From positions 1 to 6,367 of the forward strand of contig DAOUZG010000115.1 in the NCBI GenBank assembly GCA_030665705.1: a DNA stretch of 6,367 nt. The letters are read 5' to 3'. This DNA is from Deltaproteobacteria bacterium (GTDB lineage: Bacteria > Myxococcota_A > UBA9160 > SZUA-336). A program made the position numbers and the translations under genes. A model generated the notes under the pieces. The model saw only the letters and a program-made list of their open reading frames with translations, did not search any database and was not told the origin of the DNA. Below are positions 1 to 6,367 of the stretch, piece by piece; within the stretch, counting starts at the first letter, position 1; each line of letters starts with the position of its first letter.

Positions 1-1
1 C

Positions 2-1195
2 TCACGGCCGCGGCAGGCCGACCGAGGAGCCGTCCCCCGGAAGGGCCCGAACCGCGAGCTCGAGGCGGTCCGCGGCAATCGCCAGCGGCTCCAGGCGGAA
101 GCCCGGCAGCTCCGCGCGTGCCAGCCGCGCCTGAAGAACCCCCGACGAGGGGGCTTCGCGTAGGCTGAACTCCGCCCGACCCGGCGCGAGGGCGCGGAGC
201 TCGACGCCCTCGACCTCGCGCCCGCTGCTCAGGAGGTTCCACACGGCGATCACCTGCGAAAACCCCGTCACGCCCCGGACGATGAGGCTCAGGGGACCGC
301 GTTCGCTCGCCAGAACTCCCCAGTTGCGCTCGAGCTGGACCCGGAGGTTCTGCGCCAGGGGCTCCTGAACCGCGTCGAGCGCCCGCATGGTGGCCTCGTC
401 GGGGTCGGTGTGGTAAGCGGGCGTGTCCAGCTGCACGCGAGCCAGCTCGAAGCCATCCTGGACCCGGATGGCACGAGCCGTCACCTCGGCCACCACGCCG
501 ACGATCCGTCGGCCGATTCCGGTCCTTCGAAGCGTGACGTCGACATCGACCGCCACGTCCGCCCCGGCGGTGCGTGCGAGCTCGAGAGCACTGCGCTCCT
601 CGGGATCGGGGCCGGGAAGGACCCCGGGGTCGAGCACGACGAACTCGTGCCGACGCAGGTCCTGCCGAATCGAGCGCTCGAGAGGCTCGAGCCGCACGTC
701 CGGTCTACCTCTCCGCCCTCCGGAGCCGCCGCGGACCAGAACAAGCACGGAGGGTTGGCCTCCCCCGCCCCCCAGAAACGCGACGCGATCGAGCTCGCGG
801 CGGAGCTGAGCAGCGTCGACGGCTGCGGTGACCCGCACCACGTACTGGAACAGCTCCGGCTCGCCTGGAACCGGTCGGAGTGCTCCGCCCGGCTCGATCC
901 GGTAGGTGAGGATGAGCGCTGGAGCACGCGGAGCCAGCGCCTCGCGCAAAAGCTCCACGTCCGGCTCCAGGAGAGGCCTTCCCACGAGCTCGCGGGCAAC
1001 GCCGACCACGGCCTCAACGATGGCCGCCTCGACCGCCCGGTCCCGAGCGCCGGCCAGCTCCTCGGAGCTCGCCTCCACACGCCCTTCGACGGTGACCTGC
1101 ACGGGCTCGACGGCACGTGCCGCCGTCCCCCCGAGTAGAAGGAAACCGATGAGCCACGTAACGGGAGCGGCAGACCTCGACCCTAGACGCAGCAC
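2..1195 (-). CDS. Predicted secreted envelope protein, DUF2066/FlgT-like architecture, function unknown
   Basis: This complete 397-residue gene starts at a GTG (1195-1193) and ends at a TGA (4-2). The N-terminus looks like a Sec signal peptide: Arg3 and Arg7, a hydrophobic stretch at about residues 12-23, and an A-R-A site suggesting cleavage after Ala28. There is no lipobox cysteine; the whole protein has no cysteine and no lysine. Residues 31-137 have an ARDRAVEAA-type helix (about 50-70) followed by strand-like segments ending in FQYVVRVTAAVD, a pattern shared by DUF2066 and FlgT N-terminal domains. A glycine run (142-146) leads to a second alpha/beta region (149-260, with VLVLVRGG and ELARTAGADVAVDV) recalling TolB/CsgG-type folds. 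Residues 303-384 form a third region around IVRGVTGFSQVIAVWNLL, like the C-terminal part of DUF2066 proteins. The family assignment is by pattern memory and tentative; export to the periplasm is inferred. The gene overlaps the dnaE end by 13 nt, so translation is probably coupled to dnaE. No enzymatic motif is visible. Confidence 0.85.
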   Translation of the reverse strand: MLRLGSRSAAPVTWLIGFLLLGGTAARAVEPVQVTVEGRVEASSEELAGARDRAVEAAIVEAVVGVARELVGRPLLEPDVELLREALAPRAPALILTYRIEPGGALRPVPGEPELFQYVVRVTAAVDAAQLRRELDRVAFLGGGGGQPSVLVLVRGGSGGRRGRPDVRLEPLERSIRQDLRRHEFVVLDPGVLPGPDPEERSALELARTAGADVAVDVDVTLRRTGIGRRIVGVVAEVTARAIRVQDGFELARVQLDTPAYHTDPDEATMRALDAVQEPLAQNLRVQLERNWGVLASERGPLSLIVRGVTGFSQVIAVWNLLSSGREVEGVELRALAPGRAEFSLREAPSSGVLQARLARAELPGFRLEPLAIAADRLELAVRALPGDGSSVGLPRP

Positions 1196-4100
1196 GTCAC
1201 GCTCTCTTCCCCGAAAATCTGCTCGAGCTCCCGGACCAGCTCAGCCGTCACGGTCACGCGGTGCCGGCGAAGCTCCAGGGATGCCTGGGCCCCCGAGGGG
1301 AGTGCTACGCGAAGGAAGACCGGCGCCTCTCCTGGAGCAAGATCGAGGGCGGCGCGGCACCGCCCCAGAGAATCCTCCGTAGTCTGATCCTCACGGGCGT
1401 CGACGTAGAGCGCGCGCGTGTAGTGCGCGTAGGCCTCACGGAAGGGGACGACCACGTCTGCGACGAGCTCGGGCCGCTCCGATTCGGGCTGCAGTGTGCC
1501 CTCGACGAGCAGGGGCTCCTCGGCCCGGAGCAGCTCGGCATGCCGATCGAACGGGTCCGGGAGGAAAACCACGTCGAGCGTGCCGCCGAGGTCTTCGAGC
1601 ACCGCCCGTGCCATCAGCTTCCCACGACGGGTCTTCGTGGTGGTGAGCCCCGCCAGCAGTCCGCCCACCCGAATCTTCGTCCCCCGTGGCGCTTCCGCGA
1701 TCCGGTCCGCGCGGACCGTGGTGAACCGCCCGAGGATCGTCGCGTGCTGGGTCAGGGGGTGACCCGTGACGTAGAAGCCCAGGATCTCCTTCTCCGCCGC
1801 GAGCCGCTCGCTCTCCGACCACTCCGGCACTTCGGGCAGCGGCGGCTCAACGAGGGCCTCGGGGCCGCCGAACAGCGACTCCTGACCCGCCTCACGGTCC
1901 CGCTGCATCCGCTGCGCACGCTCGAGTGCGCGCGGCAGCGCCTCCCACAGGGAGGCCCGCGTCGCCTTGAGGAAGTCGAACGCCCCGCACCGAATCAGGC
2001 TCTCGATCACTCTACGGTTCACCTTCCGCAGGTCGACGCGCGCGCAGAAGTCGAACAGGCTCCCGAACGCCCCCCCTTCGGTCCTCGCGTCGAGGATAGC
2101 CTGCACCCCACCCTCCCCGACGTTCTTGACGCCGCTCAGTCCGAACCGGAGCCCCAGAGGATCGTTGGTCACGGTGAAGTCGGCGTCGCTCTCGTTGACG
2201 CTCGGCGGGAGCATCCCGAGTCCCCGCCTACGGGCGTCTCGAATGTATCGGTCGAGCTTGTCGTGCTCGCGCCACTCCGCCGTCATCGTGGCTGCGATGA
2301 ACTCCGCGGGGTAGTGCGTCTTGAGGTAGGCCGTCTGGTGGGTCAACAACGCGTAAGCCGTCGCGTGAGCCTTTGCGAACGCGTAGCCCGCGAACTGGTT
2401 CATGAGGCTGAAGATCTGTTCCGCCTTCTCCCTCGGGTAGCCGTTCTCGACGCAACCCTCGATGAAACGCGTGCTCTGCTGGCCCATCTCCTTCGGGTTC
2501 TTCTTCCCCATGGCGCGTCGCAGCAGATCACCCTCGCCGAGGGTGTAGGAGGCAAGACGGTTCGCAATCTTCATCACCTGGTCCTGGTAGATGATGACCC
2601 CGTAGGTCTCCGCCAGGATCTCCTCGAGTTCCGGCAGCAGGTACTCCACCCGCGTACGACCGTGGCGCCGCCCCACGTAGTCGTCGATCATCCCGGTCTG
2701 GAGGGGCCCGGGCCGGTAGAGTGCCACGAGCGGGACCAGGTCCCGGAAGTGACGCGGTGCGTACTTGACGACGAGATCAGTCATCCCGGTCGACTGCCCG
2801 ACCTGAAATACGCCCTCGGTGTCGCCCCGACACAGGAGGTCGTAGGTGGCCGGATCGTCGAGCGGCGTCTCGTCGATCGAGAACCGGGGGTCGCGCGTGG
2901 CGCGGACTCGCTCGATCGTGTCGTGAATGATGGTCAGCGTCCGCAGTCCCAGCAGGTCGAACTTGATCAGCCCGATCTTCTCCGCGGAGCGGTAGTCGAA
3001 CTGGGTGACGATCTCCTTGGTCTTCGGGTCCCGATAGAGGGGGACGGTGTCGAGGAGCGGCTGTGAGGAGAGGACCACCCCGGCCGCATGCTTGCCCGGG
3101 TTTCGAATCTGTCCCTCGAGCGTCTGGGCCAGATCGAACAACTCCCTCACCTGTTCGTCCCGGTCGACGAGCTCGCGAAGCTCCCGAGACTGGCGGAGTG
3201 CGTCGTCGAGCGAGGTACCGAGCGTGCTCGGCACGAGCTTCGAGATCCGATCGACCTCGCCGTAGGACATGCCGAGCACGCGGCCGACGTCGCGGATCAC
3301 CGCCTTCGTCTGCATCGTCCCGAAGGTGACGATTCCGGCGACCCGCCGACCTTCATCCCCCTGACCGTTGTACTTCTCCTCGACGTAGCGGATCACCTCC
3401 CCCCGCCGGTTCATGCAGAAGTCCACGTCGATGTCGGGCATGGAGACGCGCTCGGGATTCAGAAACCGCTCGAACGGGATTCCGTACTCGATCGGGTCGA
3501 TGTCCACGATCCGCAGGGCGTACGCCGCGAGGCTGCCTGCCGAAGAGCCCCGGCCGGGGCCGACCGGGATCCCGCGGTCCCGCGCGAACCGGATGAAGTC
3601 CCAGACGATCAGGAAGTATCCCGAGTAGCCGCATCGGGTGATGACGTCGAGCTCGTAACGCAGGCGACGCTCGTAGGGCTCGGCCGAACTCGGGAACGCC
3701 CCCTCGCTCCGAAGCCCGAGACGCTCGCGGAGTCCCGCGAACGCGAGCCGCTCGAGATAGCTATCCACCGTCTCTCCCGCGGGCAGCTCGAACTCGGGAA
3801 GCTGCAGCTTCCCAGTCTCCAGCACGAAGTTACAGCGCTCCGCGAGCTCGACCGTGTTTCGGATAGCGTCCGGTAGATCGTGGAAGACCTCGCCCATCTC
3901 CTCGGCGCCCTTGACGTAGAAGCCGGATCCGTTGAAACGGAAGCGGTTCGGGTCCGAGAGGGCCTTACCCGTCTGCACGCACAGCAGCGCCTCGTGGGCG
4001 TGGCCCTCCCCCTCGTTGAGGTAGTGGGAGTCATTCGTGGCGATCAGGGGGAGCTTGAGCTCCTCGTGGATACGCAGCAGCTCGCGGTTGACCTGGTCCT

Positions 4101-4659
4101 GCTCCGACAGACCGTGGCGCTGAATCTCGAGGTAGAAGCGGTCGGGGAAGATCCGACGGTAGGTGTCGACCAACTCCCAGGCGTCCTGCGTCTTTCCCCG
4201 AAGGATGGCCGAGGGGATCATCCCGGAAAGGCAGCCGGAGGTGGCAATCAGTCCTTCGGCGTGGGCTTTCAGGAGCTCCAGGTCGATCCGAGGCTTGTAG
4301 TAGAAGCCCTCCAGGTATCCGCGCGAGACGAGCTGGACGAGGTTTCGATACCCGGTGTCGTCCATGGCGAGGAGGATCAGGTGGTTGATCCCGTCGAAGC
4401 CGCCGGTGTCGGGGTCCCGGTCGAAGCGGGATCGCTGCGCGACGTAGACCTCGCAGCCGAGGACCGGTCTCAGCCCTGCTCGGACCGCGGACTCATGAAA
4501 CTCGACGGCACCGAACAGGTTCCCGTGGTCGGTCATCGCGACCGCTGGCATCCCGTCGTCCGCCACGCGCTGCATCAGCTTCGGGATCGAGATCGCGCCG
4601 TCCAGGATCGAGTACTGCGTGTGGAGATGAAGGTGAACGAACGGCCTCTGCTGCTTCAC
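1183..4659 (-). CDS. dnaE: DNA polymerase III alpha subunit (replicative polymerase, DnaE1 type)
   Basis: This 1158-residue protein is the catalytic subunit of the chromosomal replicase; it adds dNTPs to the primer end in the cytoplasmic replisome. Its length matches the DnaE1 family. The N-terminal PHP domain (about 6-280) carries HLHLHT (His11, His13), Asp20, TDHGNL (His45), Glu70, His93, SGC (Cys143) and NDSH (Asp210, His212), the full set of metal ligands known from intact PHP domains. The polymerase core follows, with VGPGRGSSAGS (366-376), PDIDVDF (Asp409, Asp411) and KFDLLGLRTLT (Asp568), matching the catalytic aspartates of the E. coli enzyme. RNPGKHAAGVV (519-529) and FAKAHATAYA (761-770) are further family signatures. 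A helix-hairpin-helix region lies near 839-856, a sliding-clamp motif QESLF at 926-930, an OB-fold at about 996-1070, and a C-terminal domain (about 1085-1158) of the type that meets the clamp-loader tau subunit. That tail and the clamp motif argue against DnaE2/ImuC. The start is a GTG (4659-4657) with GGGAG 6 nt upstream; the MKQQRPFVHLHLHT start fits the family, and no ATG offers a better one. Confidence 0.98.
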   Translation of the reverse strand: MKQQRPFVHLHLHTQYSILDGAISIPKLMQRVADDGMPAVAMTDHGNLFGAVEFHESAVRAGLRPVLGCEVYVAQRSRFDRDPDTGGFDGINHLILLAMDDTGYRNLVQLVSRGYLEGFYYKPRIDLELLKAHAEGLIATSGCLSGMIPSAILRGKTQDAWELVDTYRRIFPDRFYLEIQRHGLSEQDQVNRELLRIHEELKLPLIATNDSHYLNEGEGHAHEALLCVQTGKALSDPNRFRFNGSGFYVKGAEEMGEVFHDLPDAIRNTVELAERCNFVLETGKLQLPEFELPAGETVDSYLERLAFAGLRERLGLRSEGAFPSSAEPYERRLRYELDVITRCGYSGYFLIVWDFIRFARDRGIPVGPGRGSSAGSLAAYALRIVDIDPIEYGIPFERFLNPERVSMPDIDVDFCMNRRGEVIRYVEEKYNGQGDEGRRVAGIVTFGTMQTKAVIRDVGRVLGMSYGEVDRISKLVPSTLGTSLDDALRQSRELRELVDRDEQVRELFDLAQTLEGQIRNPGKHAAGVVLSSQPLLDTVPLYRDPKTKEIVTQFDYRSAEKIGLIKFDLLGLRTLTIIHDTIERVRATRDPRFSIDETPLDDPATYDLLCRGDTEGVFQVGQSTGMTDLVVKYAPRHFRDLVPLVALYRPGPLQTGMIDDYVGRRHGRTRVEYLLPELEEILAETYGVIIYQDQVMKIANRLASYTLGEGDLLRRAMGKKNPKEMGQQSTRFIEGCVENGYPREKAEQIFSLMNQFAGYAFAKAHATAYALLTHQTAYLKTHYPAEFIAATMTAEWREHDKLDRYIRDARRRGLGMLPPSVNESDADFTVTNDPLGLRFGLSGVKNVGEGGVQAILDARTEGGAFGSLFDFCARVDLRKVNRRVIESLIRCGAFDFLKATRASLWEALPRALERAQRMQRDREAGQESLFGGPEALVEPPLPEVPEWSESERLAAEKEILGFYVTGHPLTQHATILGRFTTVRADRIAEAPRGTKIRVGGLLAGLTTTKTRRGKLMARAVLEDLGGTLDVVFLPDPFDRHAELLRAEEPLLVEGTLQPESERPELVADVVVPFREAYAHYTRALYVDAREDQTTEDSLGRCRAALDLAPGEAPVFLRVALPSGAQASLELRRHRVTVTAELVRELEQIFGEESVTCCV
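1202..1206 (-). promoter_or_regulatory. Possible ribosome binding site of the DUF2066/FlgT-like gene, inside dnaE
   Basis: GAGAG lies 6 nt before the GTG start at 1195, within the dnaE 3' end, and a GGGGAA stretch lies just upstream of it. The match is weak, so initiation probably leans on ribosomes finishing dnaE, whose stop codon is only about 10 nt past this start. Confidence 0.35.
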
Positions 4660-4665
4660 AGAGAA

Positions 4666-4670
4666 CTCCC
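4666..4670 (-). promoter_or_regulatory. Ribosome binding site of dnaE
   Basis: GGGAG ends 6 nt before the GTG at 4659-4657, a good position and sequence for a Shine-Dalgarno site. It supports GTG as the true dnaE start. The same five bases are one arm of a short inverted repeat (4666-4683) that could hide them. Confidence 0.7.
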
Positions 4671-4683
4671 ACGGAGGAGGGAG
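4666..4683 (-). promoter_or_regulatory. Inverted repeat that could sequester the dnaE Shine-Dalgarno site
   Basis: On the minus strand CTCCC (4683-4679) and GGGAG (4670-4666) are perfect complements around an 8-nt loop, TCCTCCGT. The 3' arm is the dnaE Shine-Dalgarno sequence, and the pyrimidine side resembles the 16S anti-Shine-Dalgarno CCTCC. The stem is only 5 bp and could be chance in GC-rich DNA. Confidence 0.3.
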
Positions 4684-4713
4684 GCGACAGATCGCGCCCG
4701 CAGTTTAGCGACT

Positions 4714-4727
4714 CAGACGACAGTCTG
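4714..4727 (-). other. Small hairpin 16 nt downstream of guaA
   Basis: CAGAC and GTCTG form a perfect 5-bp stem with a 4-nt loop (TGTC on the minus strand). No T-tract follows, so it is not a convincing intrinsic terminator. It may slightly stabilise the guaA 3' end or be chance. Confidence 0.2.
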
Positions 4728-4742
4728 GCGAGAACTTCACGA

Positions 4743-6287
4743 CTACTCCCACTCGATCGTTGCGGGGGGCTTGCTCGAGATGTCGTAGACGACCCGGTTG
4801 ACTCCCTGGACCTCATTGATGATCCGGCTCGAGATGCGCCCGAGCACTTCGGGCGGAAGCGGCGCCCAATCCGCGGTCATGGCGTCCCGGGATGTGACGC
4901 AGCGCACAGCAATCAGGTGCTCGTAGGTTCGCGCGTCCCCCATCACGCCGACCGAGCGGACCGGAAGGAACACCGCGAACGCCTGCCAGATCTGGTCGTA
5001 GAGACCGGCGCGCGAAATCTCATCGACGACGATCCGGTCGGCCTGGCGGAGCATCGCCAGTCGCTCAGCTGTGACTTCGCCCAGGATCCGGATCGCGAGC
5101 CCCGGCCCGGGAAACGGGTGCCGGGAGAGGAGGGCTTGGGGGAGTCCGAGCTTGCGGCCGACCTCCCTCACCTCGTCCTTGAAGAGGTCGCGCAGGGGCT
5201 CCACCAGCTCGAGACTCATCCACTCGGGCAAGCCACCCACGTTGTGATGTGTCTTGATCGTGGCCGACGGGCCCCAGACCGAAATCGACTCGATGACGTC
5301 GGGGTAGAGCGTCCCCTGGGCGAGGAACCGGACGTCGGACATCTGGCGCGCGGCCGACTCGAACGCCTCGATGAAGGTGTGGCCGATCACCACGCGCTTC
5401 TTCTCGGGCTCCTCCACGGACCGAAGCCGCTCGAGAAAGAGCTCCGATGCGTCCACCACCTCGAGCGGAATTCGAGGCTCCTCCCGAAAGCTGCGCGTGA
5501 CCTCCTCCACCTCCCCGGCCCGCAGCACTCCGTTGTCGATCAAGATGCACCGGAGCTGGTCCCCGATCGCCCGATGAAGGAGCGCCGCCACAACGGTGGA
5601 ATCGACTCCGCCGGACACCCCGCAGATGACGCGGTCGGGACCGATGCGCTCCCGGAGGGCCCGGGTCTGACTCTCGATGAACCCCTCGAGCGTCCAGCTC
5701 CCCGTCAGCCCGGCCACGCCTCGCAGAAAGTTCTGGAGGATTCGCTCGCCGGCCTCCGTGTGGAAGACCTCCGGGTGGAACTGCAGCCCGTAGACGGGGC
5801 GCGTCCCGTGCCGAATTGCGGCAAAGGGGCTGTTCTCGGAGGTGCCGAGCACGCCAAAACTCTCGGGGATGCTCACCACCCGATCGCCGTGGCTCATCCA
5901 GACCACGCTTCCGCGCGCGACACCCTCGAACAGCGGATCTTCACGATCGGCCAATCGCAGGGTCGCCCGCCCGTATTCCCGCTCCGGCGCCGCCTCGACG
6001 CGGCCCCCGAAGTGGGAGACCAGGAGCTGCTGCCCGTAACAGATTCCGAGCACGGGCACGTCGAGGTCGAGGAGCTCTTCGTTGAGCGACGGGGCGCCCG
6101 CCTCGGAGACGCTTCCCGGACCGCCCGAGAGAACGAGCGCCGCGGGTCGGGCCTCCTCGACTCGGGCCGTCTCGACCCAGGGCGGCGCAACCTCGCAGAA
6201 GACGTGCTGCTTTCGAATCTGCCGCGCGATCAGTTGCGTGTACTGCGACCCGTAGTCGACGATGAGGACGTGTTCGCGAGGGGGCAC
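4743..6287 (-). CDS. guaA: GMP synthase (glutamine-hydrolysing)
   Basis: This 514-residue enzyme makes GMP from XMP, ATP and glutamine, the last step of guanine nucleotide synthesis in the cytoplasm. Residues 7-190 form the class I glutamine amidotransferase domain: LSGGPGS (53-59) for the oxyanion region, GICYGQQ with nucleophile Cys83, and FHPEVFH with His171 and Glu173 completing the triad. The ATP pyrophosphatase domain follows, with the P-loop SGGVDS at 225-230, GTLYPDVIES (325-334) and KTHHNVGGLPEW (345-356). The C-terminal dimerisation and XMP-binding domain includes RHPFPGPGLAIRILGE (389-404), SRDAMTADWAPLP (466-478) and the hallmark end SSKPPATIEWE. All expected catalytic residues are present and the length is near the usual 510-525. 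The start is a GTG (6287-6285); the glutaminase domain begins at once (VLIVDYGSQYTQLIAR) and no ATG is near. The gene sits 4 nt after the guaB stop, a classic guaBA arrangement, so both are probably translated from one message. Confidence 0.98.
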   Translation of the reverse strand: MPPREHVLIVDYGSQYTQLIARQIRKQHVFCEVAPPWVETARVEEARPAALVLSGGPGSVSEAGAPSLNEELLDLDVPVLGICYGQQLLVSHFGGRVEAAPEREYGRATLRLADREDPLFEGVARGSVVWMSHGDRVVSIPESFGVLGTSENSPFAAIRHGTRPVYGLQFHPEVFHTEAGERILQNFLRGVAGLTGSWTLEGFIESQTRALRERIGPDRVICGVSGGVDSTVVAALLHRAIGDQLRCILIDNGVLRAGEVEEVTRSFREEPRIPLEVVDASELFLERLRSVEEPEKKRVVIGHTFIEAFESAARQMSDVRFLAQGTLYPDVIESISVWGPSATIKTHHNVGGLPEWMSLELVEPLRDLFKDEVREVGRKLGLPQALLSRHPFPGPGLAIRILGEVTAERLAMLRQADRIVVDEISRAGLYDQIWQAFAVFLPVRSVGVMGDARTYEHLIAVRCVTSRDAMTADWAPLPPEVLGRISSRIINEVQGVNRVVYDISSKPPATIEWE

Positions 6288-6291
6288 GTCC

Positions 6292-6367
6292 CTACTTCTC
6301 GAGCCAGTAGTTGGGGGGCTCCGCCGTGATGATCACATCGTGGGGGTGAGACTCACGCAGGCCGGCC
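6292..6367 (-). CDS. guaB: IMP dehydrogenase, C-terminal end (partial; upstream part outside window)
   Basis: Only the last 24 codons and the TAG stop (6294-6292) are inside the window; base 6367 is the third base of a split codon. The readable tail includes AGLRESHPHDVIIT and then EPPNYW, which closely follows the conserved end of bacterial IMP dehydrogenases (G-[LI]-x-E-S-H-x-H-[DN]-V-x-I-T...PNY). GuaB oxidises IMP to XMP with NAD+, the committed step toward GMP. Its place directly upstream of guaA supports the call. It is too short for an ORF search, but the match and the context make the identity likely. Nothing can be said about the catalytic loop or CBS domains, which lie outside. Confidence 0.93.
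   Translation of the reverse strand, partial: AGLRESHPHDVIITAEPPNYWLEK
6295..6300 (-). promoter_or_regulatory. Probable ribosome binding site of guaA, inside the guaB end
   Basis: GAGAAG lies 7 nt before the GTG start of guaA and overlaps the last two sense codons of guaB (Glu-Lys). It is a modest match to the Shine-Dalgarno consensus. A ribosome ending guaB would already be on the guaA start site, so coupling may make up for the weak site. Confidence 0.45.

Larger units (their letters stand above)
4660..4742 (-). other. guaA-dnaE spacer (83 nt) with weak promoter-like and hairpin sequences
   Basis: This is the only noncoding gap of any size in the window. It holds a small hairpin just after guaA, a TAAACT hexamer (4707-4702) that resembles a -10 box but has no good -35 element at 17 nt, a pyrimidine-rich CCTCCCTCCTCC tract and the dnaE Shine-Dalgarno site. 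The 7-nt word GAGAACT (plus strand) occurs at both ends (4661-4667 and 4730-4736). No stem followed by a T-run is present, so no intrinsic terminator is supported and read-through from guaA into dnaE is plausible. A separate dnaE promoter here is possible but not shown. Confidence 0.4.

Noticed and set aside
410..1138. 242-codon plus-strand open frame opposite the envelope-protein gene
   Set aside because: The minus-strand frame has a signal peptide, ordered alpha/beta pattern and tight coupling to dnaE, whereas this frame shows no structure of that kind.
1261..3066. 601-codon open frame on the plus strand opposite dnaE
   Set aside because: It lies wholly inside a certain dnaE gene, its translation is rich in Arg, Pro and Leu with no recognisable motif, and long antisense open frames are expected in GC-rich coding DNA.
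4714..4727. Intrinsic terminator after guaA
   Set aside because: The stem is only 5 bp and no T-run follows it in the direction of transcription.
3880..4788. 302-codon plus-strand open frame spanning the dnaE start and the spacer
   Set aside because: It crosses two real genes and the spacer without family motifs or a clear ribosome binding site; best explained by codon-bias shadowing.
59..6305. Frequent CTCGAG words across the window as a possible repeat or recognition-site family
   Set aside because: They fall mainly in coding sequence, consistent with frequent Leu-Glu, Ser-Arg or Arg-Ala-type codon runs in GC-rich DNA, with irregular spacing and no conserved flanks.
4917..6329. 470-codon open frame on the plus strand opposite guaA and the guaB end
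   Set aside because: It is a shadow of guaA: no domain pattern, low-complexity charged composition, and the minus strand encodes a complete, well-conserved enzyme.
1..6367. Mobile element, CRISPR array, phage or defence system
   Set aside because: No transposase, integrase, terminal inverted repeats, direct-repeat array or atypical-composition island is visible; the content is uniform core housekeeping DNA.

Overview
The window is GC-rich (about two-thirds G+C by eye). It is a gene-dense bacterial housekeeping segment in which every supported gene lies on the minus strand. Read in the direction of transcription, from high to low coordinates, the order is: the 3' end of guaB (IMP dehydrogenase), guaA (GMP synthase), dnaE (replicative DNA polymerase III alpha subunit, DnaE1 type), and a gene for a predicted secreted envelope protein with DUF2066/FlgT-like features. 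The GC-rich codon use and gene content suit a high-GC Gram-negative such as a deltaproteobacterial-type lineage (Myxococcota, Desulfobacterota, Binatota-like), but the sequence alone does not fix the taxon.

Layout. Positions 6367-6292 hold the last 24 codons of guaB. After a 4-nt gap, guaA runs from 6287 to 4743. An 83-nt spacer (4742-4660) follows, with two short inverted repeats and no convincing terminator. dnaE runs from 4659 to 1183. The last gene overlaps the dnaE end by 13 nt (1195-1183) and ends at position 2. No stretch over 300 bases lacks a gene. I see no tRNA, rRNA, CRISPR array, insertion sequence or other mobile element.

How the genes work together. GuaB converts IMP to XMP and GuaA converts XMP to GMP, so the first two genes form the guanine branch of purine synthesis and are spaced like a tight operon. 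dnaE uses the dNTP pool that this pathway partly supplies. The tiny gaps and the overlap suggest one transcript, although the 83-nt spacer could hold an internal promoter. The last gene encodes a protein with a signal peptide, no cysteine and no lysine; its role is unknown and its attachment to dnaE is the least expected part of the layout.

No new system is evident. The points most worth a second look are an apparently complete PHP metal site in DnaE (possible built-in proofreading), a leader hairpin that would hide the dnaE ribosome binding site, the dnaE/envelope-gene overlap, and GTG starts on all three complete genes.
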